Position numbers and translations under genes: made by a program. A stretch of 64,000 nt of DNA, from NCBI GenBank assembly GCA_013399115.1, contig VXAA01005261.1, positions 44,324 through 108,323 of the forward strand, in the 5' to 3' direction. This DNA comes from Anseranas semipalmata. Its lineage: Eukaryota > Chordata > Aves > Anseriformes > Anseranatidae. How positions within the stretch are numbered: position 1 is the stretch's first letter; every line of letters begins with the position of its first letter. Below are positions 48,593 to 61,945 of the stretch, one piece after another. The notes under the pieces were generated by a model, which was given only the letters and a program-made list of their open reading frames with translations, searched no databases and was not told the origin of the DNA.

Positions 48593-49700
48593 ATTGCTAT
48601 TTGTTTTGGGGGTCCATTTTGTAGGAAAACTCCATGAACGGTATGACACAATGTCTGTTTTGTAGCTTCACTGCCTGAGTTTCTGATCATCCTTTAGATT
48701 TCCCTATATCCTTTGAATTAGGAAAAGAAGAGACTTGTGTAGAATTTTTCCCCTTTCTTTTGTGATTTCAAAATTGACAAAAATTTCTTCTTGTTTACTG
48801 TGGTCTACAAGGTATAACACACAAACAACAGAGCATCCCGACCCAGATTCATAACCCAACTGTAGAATCACTGTCAGGACATAGTTACTGTGTGTGAATG
48901 AATAATTGCCAAGTGAATAATACTATTGCAGTGATCACAGCTGTTGAATTTTGCAGAAAATGAATCTTTAGATTTAACCCTCTCGCATTGCTTGCAATCA
49001 CAGATAATCTTGGGAGGACTTTCCTCTTCAGAATACAGGCCTAGAAGAGACCCTTCTGGGATGTGTATTTGTGTATATGTGAAAGTACACTTCAGGAGGA
49101 TGGGAGCTGCTGATATCGAACAATCTGGTTGAAGAAATATTTCTTGCCTCAGCTGTTAGAGATGGCATTACAATATCTGGCATAAACATACAGTTTAACT
49201 GAAACTTCTTCCTTCAAGGGCAACAGCCAGGTTTCTACACACTTATCTGGTGTAAATTTGTCCTCTGAGTAATTCTGTTAACTTTTTACGGAAGAAGTCC
49301 TTGTAGAGCCCAGCTTATTCATACATATGTTTTGTACAGTTGTATGTCAGCAAATGGCTAAGGTGAAATATAGCTAGCCAATTCCAATTATGTATCCTGG
49401 ATAAAACAAAGATCCTTACTTTTTGAAAAACAAAAGGAAAACTCTTGTGTGATAACATATGGGTTTGAGCTAAACTCAAGCATGTGAAATCATGTTCTGA
49501 AAAGCTTTACTGCAAAATATTTTTCTTTTTCTTTGAAATTTCAATGAACAGTTTTTGGCCACTCCTAATTAGGTACTTTAAAAGACACTGTAAATTTGCA
49601 CGTGGATATTTTAATGTTTTGTTCCAGGTCTGTTCTGTGAAAAATAGAAACTACGTACTAAAATCAGACATTTGTTCTCACTTGAATTCCTTCTTGTCTT

Positions 49701-49731
49701 AGAGAGAGACAGAAGGAGAGAGAGAGAGAGA
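49701..49731. repeat. (AG)n microsatellite
   Basis: AG units with one interruption (ACAGAAGG), a purine-rich run of about 30 bases. Confidence 0.9.
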
Positions 49732-52700
49732 AATTAATTATACAATAGGTAATAAAGACATTCAAAATAAGGAAATAACTTGAATTAGATACTGTGATAA
49801 CAACAGTATCTGTGTCTTACTGCTGTCATTTTGATGACAATGCAAAGAGTGATATGGTCACCAAGACTATGTAGAAGAACTGGGAAATACCAGAATTATG
49901 ACAGCTACAGAAATACTTTTCAAAAGAGAATGCTGGAAGAGCTTCTCTTGACTGTGATTCTCACTCTCTCCTCAGGAGAAAGAAACTCAGCATTGTTTTC
50001 CCATATCCTACCAATGGATCCTGTTGGAGTATGTAATTCCCCACATTTTTCTGTCTATCTCACTCCATTACAGAAAGTGCGTTATTTGTAAGATCAGGTA
50101 TGTGTCTGACAGAAGAAGAGATATCTTTGCACAATTTTATGTTCTATATAGAGAGAGCAGTATATGGATTAAAAACAAAAACAAAAACTACTTTAAATAA
50201 GGTTTAAATGTCATGCCTTTCAGACCAACAAGCAGAGGAACTAGATCTGTCGTTATGGCACTGGACTCCAAGACTGTTTTTTCACATTGATTTGCAATAC
50301 AATCTGAGCAGTTGTAGCATCTATTCAGTGTACCTAAGAAATGGAAATAAAAGAACTAATACCATGATGTCTACGTAAAGACAAACTTTGGATAAATGAT
50401 CTCATATTCTTCAAGAAAAAAAATCAAAATTAAATACTATAAGGGTGTCTTTCTCTTTTTTTTTTGTCTAAAATAAAGACCGACAAATAAAACCTCATCC
50501 CTCTTTCTTATAGTTAGTCCTAAATCCCACCAAAATGCCCACTAGCATCTACATTCGTGTGTTTTCTATCTGGGTTATGTGTGTATGTTAATCTTTTTCC
50601 AGAAGTATGTTAAAAGCGGTTATTAAAGCCCTCCTAATTTGGGGCAGACCCAAATGTAATTAAAGGAAAATACAGAAAACGACATATATCTTCTTACTTA
50701 CAAATGGTGTCATGTCAATTTAAACAAAAATAGAAAGTGCAAAGTGAGAGAATCTTGTCTTCAGAACTGCTGCACGAACTATCTCTAGCACAGAGAAATC
50801 AGAGGAATTAAAGTCTCAGAGGGCATATAATTCTTAGTGAACCTAGAGAAGTATTTGTTGGCAAAGTATTTGTCTCACTATGGAAAACAGTATTCAGCCT
50901 CTGTGGCTGGATGATGACTGTTCTTCTCCAAATAAGTAAAAGGACAAGATGTCATGCTCACTCATCAGCTTCAGTTCTTTTCTTAGGTAGTGAAATTTCC
51001 AGGCACAGGATATATCATTTTCATTAAAAAAGATAAGTCTGTCTAAATCAAAAGTTTAAAAAATCTGACACTGAACTTGCATTTCATGAGTGTGAATAAA
51101 ATTACTGTTGATATGGAAAGATATTTTAAATGAGCTTAAATGGTAACAAAGTAATATGTGAAGTGAGTGACAGACTACTCTCAAAAGAGACCTACCACTG
51201 AATAATAATGACCACAGGCGTGGTCATTTTGGACCATATTGGCACAATGGAAAGCACAGGAGAGTTTTCTTCATGCCTATACATAATCTGACTTCTACAT
51301 AAATACCTGGTTAATACACAATAATCAATAAAAGTATACAGCAACATTTCATAGTCAATCCTCCTTTTGAGGCATTTCTTCTGTTTTGCTACCTCCATCT
51401 GTCTTCCTTGATACTGTGTCCAGAAAGACTGAGATTTAAAACACTGATTTATGAAAGTTCTTTTATATATGAAAACCTATACAGCTTTTTAAAATCACTT
51501 CTTTCTGTTGATAGATCAAAGAATTTCAAGTGGTATGCCCAAAAGTTGCATTCCTGCATGTGGAAATACACTGTAACTTTAAAAGGGAAAAATAAACAGT
51601 TCTAATACTTATCTTCATAAAGAAGAAACAAGTTTATTGAAAGGGATAATATACTTTGTTTTTCCTAATGTCCATTGCTTAACTGTTTACTTGAACAACT
51701 GTATGCCTACAAGTATTCGCCTTTCCAGTGCAGTTCTGCCTTCCGTGTCTTGACACCCTGTTCTCTACATAGCAAAAAATTGCCCTGAACAGATAGTTGG
51801 TTCATGACGAAGAAGTATATTTTTTGTACACTTTCACTTAACAACTGTAAATTTAATTACTACTTTGCATAAATGAAAATGTTAAAGGCTATGGGTTAAC
51901 ACTATGTGATCTCCCAGGATAATGAGTTCAGCAAATGCTTGATGAGGAAATGAAGAGTTAGGCGTATGAGCACATAACTTAAACTCTGTTTTCTTGGAAC
52001 TGGCAGAAGCCGCTGGAAATTATCTGTAAGTGCTCCTGTTGCATTCATTATGTTCTTCTTGTGTCCTCCTACTGTAACTATGTTTTTCCAAAGTGAGGAA
52101 CACACTACAGTGCAATCTGTAGTCCCAGCTTGGAAGTCACTTGTGCTTTCAGTTTGCCAAGAGTTGCAAAGTATGCTTGTAGGGGTTGCCTCTGTGTCCT
52201 TGTTCTGCCTGACCACTCTGGTTGTCCAAGCAAATACATAGATTGTTCTCAACAAGTCTAGGGCATCTGGTAGTTCTTATTATTAATGCCTTAGCAATAT
52301 ATTCACTCAAAACCATATACAACATTTTTATATACCTAGCTTTCTCACATGAAGCATAAGAATGGGACAAGCTTACACACTTGTGGAAATCCCATATTTG
52401 TGTGTGTGTGTGTCTGCTTTTGCTTCTTGCATTGTTCAATGTGGAAAATGATTTCTAAATAATACCGTTTGTATGAAGAATGTCTGTTAGACTGTAGTAT
52501 CATACACAGCTGATAGGTTTGGTTTGGTAGGAACATGTAATAATGGAAAGAATAGCTCTTGTGGTGATATAAGGTGATCTGAAATACATTACTCTTCTGT
52601 TCCTTACTTTTGAGAATGACCAAAAGGTAAGAGACAGCTTAAAATACCTGGCATACCTCTCCTAAGTGCTACTGAAGATAATATATCATATAATAAATAG

Positions 52701-53590
52701 AGATGCCTTAAAGTGCGGCAGAAAAGATTTTCAGGGAGCTCGCTCATTATCTTCATTCTGACTTTTTTTTTTTTCTTTTCACCCAAGTCAGAAAAGAACT
52801 ATTTGAAAATGAACCTCTGAGAAGGGTGACTGCCTTTATTCATCACAGTGTCTATCTTCCTTCTTCCGACTTCTGACCTCCCCCGTCTTGTATACCTACT
52901 TGAGAGCTGTGATGAAGAAGCTTCATCCCTCGTGCTTCTTAGCTTTCCATGCAGACAGAGGGGCTGGCTTTCGCTAAGTGTTTTCTCTGGTGGTTAGTGG
53001 GGAAAAATTACATGGAGTCAAGCACATGTGTAGAGAAAAAGGGGAGAACTCATGTCCTTTTGGCTTTGTTTCTAACAATTACAAGGAGCAAGATAGGGTG
53101 AGTAAGGAAGAAAGAGAGCTGGAGTAAGAAAAGAGTAAGAAAGACACATCTGCAGGGGCAGTAACTTTTCCAAACCCGGGCTTCTGTGGTTTAAAGTATG
53201 GATACAGAAGAAACTGCATGAGGAGTAGGGCATCTGTGATGACGGTGAGACCCTTTTTAAATGTTTTGTTCTTTGCTGTTGTAATTGTAAAATAAGGTGA
53301 AACATTCACAGTAGGTCACTCCGTACTGGAAGATTTTAAAGGAGCATGTCTTTTGGTTATTCTGTTCACATGAATTGGTTTGTGATGCTGGGTCCTGCCT
53401 GAAGAGAGATTTTGGCTTCGTCATTACACTTTTTGGTTTTATTCTTCCCAAAGAGAAGTAAATGCCCTGCAATAGAACTGTCAGATGAGGTATGCAGATA
53501 TAACAAAATGACCAGTCACAATTTGAGCGATTAAAAAAAAAAAAAATGATTATCACTGATCAACCACTAGGAAAGGGAATGGTAACCTTT

Positions 53591-53619
53591 TATCTATTTA
53601 TTTATTTATTTATTTATTG
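53591..53619. repeat. (TTTA)n microsatellite
   Basis: About six TTTA units preceded by a TATC step. Confidence 0.9.
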
Positions 53620-54362
53620 GTGGGCATGCAGAGTTGTAGGTTGTATCTTAGCTCAGCTCATTTGTCTGAAAGGCTGATGAAGTTGATGTTATGAATGGCA
53701 TGGATAGCACATGAATAAAGAAGAGTAGGTTACTATCCTTTCCAGTCCAAGAACTGGGGAATCATCAAATTATAACAGTACATACTAAAATAAAAGGGAA
53801 AAAAATAGACACTTTTCTTCAGAATGTACATAATTAAACAATAGGAAGGTAGAAATTAAAAGATCATATACATGGATTAATAGAAGAAAACCTTTGGATT
53901 GCTATTAAATACAAAGATACTCTTTCTGATCAAGGACATAGCTGAGATTAAAATAGGCTTATACTTGCTTTGTTTGTGTACTCTCTGCTAAGTCACTGCT
54001 TTGGTTGTGGTGGAGGCAAAGTACTGCTAGACACTTTCATTGAAATCAACACAAGTTCTCTATCTGGAAGAGAAGAATGTGATTTTCTACTGAGAGGGGA
54101 AAAAAGCCATGAACAATGCTGCAGGCAATCATCTTCTCTCCTGATGGATCAATTTTAAATTAGCATAATTATAACCAGAAAACATGTCATATGGCAATAC
54201 TGTTTTTGCCTGACTGAGGCTTGTAAGAATATTCTAATATGATTATTTCAGTGTGCACAACACCTGTTTATGAAGTCTAGAATCACTGAGCATTTAACTA
54301 AAACATTAGTATTTATGAAAGTTGACCTTATCTTAAATTTTAAAGAACAGATATTCAAAATT

Positions 54363-54420
54363 AAAAAACAAAAACAAAAAACAAAATAACAATAACAATA
54401 ATAATAATAACAAAAAAACC
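54363..54420. repeat. A-rich AAAAAC/AAC/AAT repeat
   Basis: An A-rich tract whose period changes from AAAAAC to AAC and then AAT units, typical of a decaying simple repeat. Confidence 0.88.
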
Positions 54421-56622
54421 ACAAACTACAGCCCAGGTAAATGCAAAACAGGTTTGCCTGTACAAATATGGTATTTGTGTTGTTTTGTTTTTATGAATAA
54501 GTGGAAGAAGAATGTTTGTATCTCACAAATTTTGAAAGAACATTTCTAGCAGGAAAAACCACAGGTGTAACTGCCAGTCTTGTTTCTAACAAATTAATCT
54601 GCCAGTCCCATGTGAGCTTCCTAATTTAAAATCTCTTTTGTGTTGAAATTTAGTGGGGGTGCTTGTGTTTTAATTGTTTGGATTATTTGCTTGTCTTGGA
54701 ATCTAAAGTTTTCATTTTTCATTTGTATTTCTTTACTTTTTCCTTCCATTGAGGGTAACAATTAAAAAAATCTCCTTCAAATCTATTTTCTCATGCTCTT
54801 ACTACTCCAAACATAATGCAATCCTCACACTTGTGTTTCTGTATTACTGTCAAATATAATTAAAAGTAGTATGAATCCTACCTGAAAGGAATTGGCTTGC
54901 AGGCTCTACACTACATTAACCTGATGCAAACAATAGTCTAAATGGAATAATCCCAATGTTAGCAAAGCTTATGCATTCTTGGCAGAAAGGGAGAGAAGGG
55001 AAAGAAAGATATCTCACTTCTCTACTCAGTAATCTCAGCTGTCTGAATCTCCTGATATTCTAAATCTCTCTCCTATCCTGCCTGCACATTCCACCATGGA
55101 AAGCTTCTTTAGTAGCTAAATACCTAGATTAGGAGTTTGTACAGTGGCTGTAGCCCTGCTTGTAAATCTTTGTCTGACATTTGAGCCCACTTGCACTGTT
55201 GTTTCAGTGCTGACTATTCATTTGCAATTTTATTCACTGTCATTAAAGGAGATAGCATGTGTCTGCTGCTATTTCTGGAAAACATAAAGGACTGGGCAGA
55301 AACTCTGATTTCCTTGGTTTGTATGGGCTTCCAGACTCTCCCACACGCATGTAGAGAGAATGCCTCTCCCATTACCTTTTTATGATAAACTTCATGATCC
55401 CAGTGTGGATCCTGAGTGGTTTCAACTGATGCTAAAGAAATTATTAAAAGTGTAACTGTCAGAAATGAATATGGAAGTAAAATTTAGAAGAACAATTAAA
55501 ACTGGTACTTCAAATGTGCATGACTGAAGGGTGGGGAGATGTACCACTAGCATTTTACCTTATCTGTAGATCTCTCCTTGCAGCTGAAAGTAGTTGACAT
55601 TAGAATTTCTGTAAACAGGAGCTCCTCTTCTGGTACAGAAATGATTCTTGTCTGCCACTGTATAGTGAAATGTTCAAGTGTCTTTATAACCTACAATGGT
55701 GCTATGTCCAGTGTAAATTGTTAAAAATGCCACTTTTTATCACCATCTCTGCAAGCTATTGAATTTCAAAGTCAATCTCAATGACACTTAATTGCTAGCA
55801 ATAAAGGGTTTTTATGCCTGATTATTGCCTTCAGTAACATATGTGCAGTGGAGTTACCTGGAATGTCATTATTTGTCCTCTAAGGGAAAATTAGCAAATT
55901 GTTTTATTTTGGGATTTGAAAGAAGTGAAAATGTCTATTTCCGTTCTATTTTTTTTTCAAGGATAATGACAGTAAACAGTAGTAAACAAATATCTGTACC
56001 TTAGCTCAAGAAAGCTGACAACGTGAACGTTATCACCCACACATTAATGTAACACTTGCCCAGGGAAGAGAAATATCACACTTATTTGCAGGCAGGAATT
56101 TTCTCTAATCATTTACAGGGTTAATGTCTGATGTGTGGTTGAGAATATTTTAATGGGAAACTTTTCAATGTAGGTATTACTGTAGAACTGCTGGGCCAGA
56201 TCTTCAAAGACCACTCATTGTTTCCACTCTTTTAATACTACTGGTGAGCCTGGCAGGATGTCACATCAGTATTAACTAGCTCTAAGGACTTGTTTTACGA
56301 AGATTATCAGTTGTTTCTGAGTACTGATTTACAATTCATTTTCTGTTGTAATTTACTTGTAGAAAGGGAAAACTCTGTCCGTGTGCTGTAATCATCAGTG
56401 TATTCTGATGAAGTCTACTTGTCTGTATCCTTGCCTTGTCATTTTACCTAGAGTGCATGTGTTTTTACCGCTCACAGAAATTCAGGAAGGTGAGTGACTT
56501 TAATTCGTTTCCTCTGGTCTAAAATGAAAAAAAAAAAATACTTTGGACAAGTTAGTATTTTTAATTAAAACTGTCTTAATATTTTTTAAAGTTGTTTAGA
56601 GCCATACAGAAGAGATACTTTG

Positions 56623-56670
56623 GAATCCTCCAGCATGTGCTGGAGCATGTTTATGAATCCTCCAGCATGT
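56623..56670 (+). repeat. Duplicated 16-mer containing a hairpin
   Basis: GAATCCTCCAGCATGT occurs at 56623-56638 and again at 56655-56670, a 32-base period. The first copy overlaps a perfect inverted repeat, CTCCAGCA (56628-56635) and TGCTGGAG (56638-56645), separated by two bases. Confidence 0.9.
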
Positions 56671-58689
56671 TTAAAAGCTGTTTTGCTGAAAAGCTTGGCT
56701 GTCACATAACACAAACTCCTCTTTTACAACATGCCTCTTGCTGTTAGGTGAATTGTTTGGCTGTTGTAAACCTCTTTTGTCGAGTGGGTGTTCTGAGTAC
56801 GAGCCAGGCTCTACTCTAATTTCTGTCCAGGTTCCGAAAGGCGAAACCAAACTATTCACATACACTTCTGCTACAGTATCTCTTGGGCTTTGGCTTTTTG
56901 TTTATTTGGTAGTTGTTTTTTTTTCTTCTTCTTCTTTGTTTTGTTCTGTTTTTGTTTGTTTGTTTGCATTTTTCTAATTCTGATGGCTTTTTAAAAATAA
57001 AATGAGATAGATAGTGTGTACAAGCACCACATTCTTGATCTGCATCTGGAAAAATATCCTGCTCCATTGTATGCTAGGCAACCTGTAGAAAAAAAATTAG
57101 TGTAACTATATTGATCCCTGTGTTTTTGGGACTGTGCAGCTGAATTCAAAACTTTGCTTTCTTAAAGGCAAAGAGAAATGGGGAGAAAAGTGAACTGACT
57201 GCCATATTCTTTTCAAGAGGCAGACCTGTGGATCCTCATTTAATTGCAGAAAAGTCATAACCAATCACAAGCCAATCTGAATAGTCTCCATGGTTTTACA
57301 TGCCATTTACTGTTAAGAAATTTCAGATGAGGTTTTGGATGATAACTGGGTCTGATTTGTTTGGTTATGTTGTTATGCTACCACATATATCATTCTTATT
57401 GAAAAATAATCTTCTTGGGAAATAATAATTTTGGTGTGGTTCTAAAAATCTAACAGATTTATAATATTGTTCTTTGTTTATCACTGGTGAAGATATGCTC
57501 ATGAATATTCTTATCCAGCATAAGAAAATCAGGTAAATTAGCTCAGTGATTTCTGATCTGAACAAATAAGTAATATTTGTCCTCTGGGGATAATTACTAA
57601 GTATAGACTACTTCCATTTGCCCTTTCTGCTCTTGGGAGTAGCCATACTGCTTTCCTTTATTATTTCCTGTACTTTTAGCCCTTCTCTCTCTTTAGCAGT
57701 TAGAAGAAGCTGTGTATTGCTCTAGGGAAACTTAGGTTAAATGCTTTTGGCCTTTGGTTGAAATTAACTTCTACAAGGTATAAAAGTTACTACCAGTTGA
57801 TGGGAGAATCTTGTGGCTACACTGAGCTGGTTTTGAGTTTCACACCTGGCTTCATGAGTGAATTACAAACAACTTCGGCAGCAAGCATTGGCATCAGAGA
57901 AAAAATGAAATACTATTAAATATATTTGGGATGTCTTGATACTTTGGTGGTAGAGGGAGGAATATTGCAAAACAGTGCTTTTCAACAGCTGAGAAGCAAC
58001 TCTGTGTAAAACCAATTTCCCAGTTAACCCCCAAGAGGGAAGATGCTGAATGTTGCAGGGTGCAGTCACTTAACTATTATCCCTATGAACGTGTTTTCTC
58101 TGTGAAACAGAGCGTGATCTTTCTCAGTTGCTATTTGAAGTACTCTTCTGCTTTATAGAAAATAGTCCTTATTACCACCTTTGGCAAGAAACACATTCAA
58201 CCTATCTCTTTTTTGTATTATAATCACTATGATGAACAAAGTGGTCTTCGTCTACATGTGCATCCCTTTCTGCCATTTAAAAGAGAGCAAGCTGAGGGAA
58301 TACTTTGTCTTGTCTGCTAGGTGCTCCAGCCAAGCAGGCCTCTGAAAGTGGCAGCCAAGGGTGCGTTTTCTCCTGTTTTGCTAATACATTGGGAGGGCAT
58401 GCAGCTTCCTCAATGCTAATTGTTCACCTGTGAAATGGGAGCTCCAGTGGAGCTTTGCTGCAGACATGTAATTTTTCAGGATATTGTTGAAATGACATAG
58501 TTGAACAATTGAATAGTTCTAATGTGATAATTTTATGACAGGTAAATCCTTCAAAAATAATCTCTTTTAAACCTAATGAGGAGGGGTTAATTTACTATAA
58601 AGACAGTTCTAGTGCTCTCTGTACCACCAGAACAAGTGGCAGACGGTCTGATGCTGGAGTACTCTAAGGACTGACTGGTGCTGCCTTTT

Positions 58690-58708
58690 GTTCAGCTTCA
58701 AGCTGAAC
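58690..58708. repeat. Perfect 9-base inverted repeat
   Basis: GTTCAGCTT and AAGCTGAAC are separated by one base, a 19-base cruciform-capable palindrome. The motif AGCTTCAAG recurs at 58712. Confidence 0.85.
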
Positions 58709-59797
58709 ATAAGCTTCAAGGCTGTACATTTTAACCCTGACAGCTGAAACATCCCCTTTCATCCCCTTGTCAGGAGAAGAGTAATGAACTTCAAATATCT
58801 CTGAATGTTCATCATACAATTACAATATAGCAAAAACACTGCAAAGATGGTCAAAACTTTGTATTCACTTGGAATAACAGGAAAAAATGCAGTTTTGCCT
58901 AAGTTTAATTTCCTAGAATATTTTTTATTCCTTGACTTTTAAGCATGTATAAACTGTACATCTGGGGGAAAAATGAGTTTGGGGTGTCTAACATGAATGT
59001 GGAGGTAGTACAACTGTCTGGTTATTGCTCTTTGAACATTCCCTGCTTTGGTGATTACTTTATATCTTTCTACTCTGACCCCCCTTTAGGAAGAGAAAGT
59101 TATCCCCAGCTGAGTAACAGTTCTGTTGACACTTTTGAAGCAGATGTGAACTGTTTGCTGCTGAACCACAAGGCAATTTGGATATGGACCCATGCTTCTG
59201 TGACCTTTGCTCATGCCCAATTTGACATGAAGGACTTTTTTTTTTTTTTTTTTGAAACTCCCTCTTAAAGGTCTCAAAGTTGCTTTTAAACCTGCTATCC
59301 TTTTTAATGTTGGTGCAGTTGTTGCCATTAAAAGATCATCTTTCACTCCCTGTTAACATTTATAGTGTTTTAAATAGGATTATCCAGATTTAGAATAGGA
59401 AGATACTTCAGATTTGTGCAGCAAATACTCTAATATAGAAACTGATGCAAAGGAAATCAGATCTGCAGGAAGTTCAGGCAAAAGCCTCATTACTTACTTT
59501 TGGAAGTTTGACCTTTATTGTTCTGTGCCACTTGTCAAAAGAAAACTGTTCTTTTGTTAAGGAAAACTATCCTTTTGTTATTTTTTTTACTCTTTTCTTT
59601 TCTCTGTTTAAAAGTGGTTTTAATTTATGTGAGATGTGGTTTATACTTTATACTAGTAGATTGTTTAACCTACTTTTCCACAGTGAATTTTTATGTTCTG
59701 TATATAATGATTATTATGACATTTTCTATACTGTTACTGTAATGTTATTAGCTAGAAAACAAAAACGTCTAAAAAACCCCACCTTCCTACACACATA

Positions 59798-59826
59798 TAA
59801 AAACAAACAAACAAACAAAAAAAAAC
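59798..59826. repeat. (AAAC)n microsatellite
   Basis: About five AAAC units ending in an A run. Confidence 0.9.
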
Positions 59827-61253
59827 ATAATTCAGACATTAAATTTTTGCTTCAGTAAATCACATTTGGGAAAACTATTTGCTGTTATCCATCTTAAATA
59901 CAAAAACTGGGATTGTCTATTTTAAGTACTACATTATGCAAACTGTGGAATAGAGTTTGGGAGTCTGTTAAATTGCATCTATAGCAAATAAAGGGTCATT
60001 CGAAAAGTAGTTTAATTGATTGGATATGTCATATTTGAAAGATAAAGGAAGTGGAAGCAATGAATGGATCTGCTAGACCAGTGTCTGAAACATTAATAAT
60101 ACATACTCTAGTATAAATATGATTATGATTTCACACCATTTTGTCCCTATTTTTAAAAGAAAGTAAATTTAAGTAAGATAACATTTTACAATTACTATCT
60201 GCAAACATAAATGCTTACATTTAGATTCAGACATCTATTATATTTAGACATTTATTTGCATAACTCAGATTTAGACCCCTGTTTGTCATCAACATTTAGG
60301 TTGCCTGAAGTGGTTGGGAAATTTCTTTTTCTTTTTTCCATTGCAAATGGGAGAGACTATACATCACTTAATTGGAACACCTATTCAATCTCACTCCTAG
60401 AATAAATACCATGAATACTTAGAGAGAGGCCAGTACAAATGCAAGTGTTGTCAATTTCTTCATCAATACCTTTTTATAGAAATTGTTAAGTATGACTAAT
60501 TTCCGTGGTGTTTAGAAACCCAGACTTTTCATAGTATTTTTCAATCACAGCTTTAGGAATCCCATGGATCTGTATGATGGATGCTTAGCAAAGCACTGAG
60601 AAGTAAGTTTAGAGAGATAGAAGTGAATGTTTTCGAGTAGATCAAAAAGAAGCAACCTGTTAGTTGTATGTTGGTAGCATGCAAAAATCAATCAATCAAA
60701 CAAACAAAAAAGGTTAGGTGATATCTGGAAGTGGAATGTTTGCCTAGGACATTGTGTTACAAACAGCAATACTGTATTACTTGTCTAATGAATCATTAGT
60801 GAGACTCATTCGGCCTCTTCACTAACAGAAATTGACTTATTCTAGTACAGCTTACTTTTAAGAGTTACAAATGTTTATACTTTGCTTAAATGTACAATTA
60901 GTAAGAAATAGAGGGTTATAAAGTGGTCCCAATGGTACAGTAATAGCCAAATTCCTTCATCTTTATTCATGTGATTTTTTTTTTCCACAAGTACTCTCAT
61001 CAATGGTATTGTTCAGTCTAAATAAATAAGTGAAATCAGAACTTCAGAATAATTTTTTTATCAGACGTTGGTTCTTCAAAAAATCATTTCTCTGTAGATT
61101 TGTAATTCTTACTGCACTACTGATTTGGACCTTGTTTTCTTGATTTAATTGGTAAAATATCCATAAATAATTGCACTCCTATTTTTGAAATATGACCACT
61201 GTGATCCACGTGATCCATCTTCTACAGCTCTGGCTGTTTGGGACAAGGTTTCC

Positions 61254-61320
61254 TTTTTTTTTTTTTTTTTTTGTACAATTGTACAAAATTGTACAAAATT
61301 ATGCAATTGTACAAATTCAA
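61254..61320. repeat. T tract followed by TTGTACAAAA-type repeats
   Basis: Nineteen T bases are followed by four TTGTACAA motifs, two of them in an exact 10-base period (GTACAAAATT twice), up to the 5' edge of the CR1 copy. TTGTACAA is itself palindromic, so the tract could fold. It is not part of the CR1 consensus I know. Confidence 0.85.
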
Positions 61321-61806
61321 TCCTTCAATTGGAGCTCTTGGAAAGGGTCCAGGGGAGGGCCACTAAGATGATCAGAGGGCTGGAGCACCTCTCCTATGGG
61401 GAAAGGTTGAGGGAATTGGGCTTGTTTAGCTTGGAGAAGAGAAGGCTCCAGGGAGACCTCATTGCAGCCTTCCAGTACTTGAAGGGAGTGTATAAACAGG
61501 AGGGGGAACGCCTGTTTACACGTGTTGACGGTGATAGGACAAGGGGGAATGGTTTTAAACTAAGACAGGGGAGATTTAGGTTAGATATTAGGAGGAAGTT
61601 TTTCACTGTGAGGGTGGTGAGGCACTGGAACAGGTTGCCCAGAGAGGTTGTGGATGCCCCATCCCTGGAGGCATTCAAGGCCAGGCTGGATGTGGCGCTG
61701 GGCAGCCTGCTCTAGTAGTTGGCAACCCTGCCCAGAGCAGGGGGGTTGAAACTAGATGATCTTTAAGGTCCTTTTCAACCCAGGCCATTCTGTGATTCTA
61801 TAATCC
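61321..61806 (+). mobile_element. CR1: CR1 LINE copy, 5'-truncated, with open ORF2 end
   Basis: This plus-strand copy is the best preserved coding remnant here. From about 61321 to the TAG at 61713-61715 the frame stays open for some 131 codons and encodes the conserved C-terminal end of CR1 ORF2 downstream of the reverse transcriptase domain, with [47 protein letters not shown] and [10 protein letters not shown] in order. The 3' end follows with GAAACTAGATGATCTTTAAG and GGTCCTTTTCAACCCAGGCC, closed by an ATTCTGTGATTCTATAATCC tail. The endonuclease and reverse transcriptase domains are absent by 5' truncation, so it cannot move by itself. The ATG at 61185 lies outside the element and is only an accidental extension of the frame through the T tract. 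Confidence 0.97.
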
Positions 61807-61945
61807 TAGTTTTCTGTTTCATATTCCTGTCTTTCCTTCAAAATCTGGTGAGAATGTGAGAGAGTATGACCTATTGAATACAGTAATGTTTTCAAAGTAC
61901 ATTGCTGAATCCTTTGTATTGGAAGCCTGGTCTAGTAGAATTGTA
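61807..61945. other. 139-base spacer between tail-to-tail CR1 copies
   Basis: Unique sequence between the 3' tails of two oppositely oriented CR1 copies. No target-site duplication could be seen. Confidence 0.7.

Larger units (their letters stand above)
48531..61253. other. Unique AT-rich sequence, no gene seen
   Basis: About 12.7 kb without a recognisable exon, RNA gene or transposon. It carries the small repeats listed separately, further homopolymers (T near 52764-52774, A near 53534-53546 and 56527-56539, T at 59236-59253), and short palindromes at 56628 and 58690. Unrecognised open frames include 51902-52255 (-, 117 codons) and 59445-59858 (+, 137 codons). Confidence 0.5.

Noticed and set aside
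51902..52255. 117-codon minus-strand frame overlapping a plus-strand frame of 63 codons
   Set aside because: Open in several frames at once, no recognised domain and no convincing splice sites; left out for lack of evidence.
59445..59858. 137-codon plus-strand open frame
   Set aside because: It is hydrophobic, T-rich sequence ending in the AAAC repeat, with no recognisable domain.
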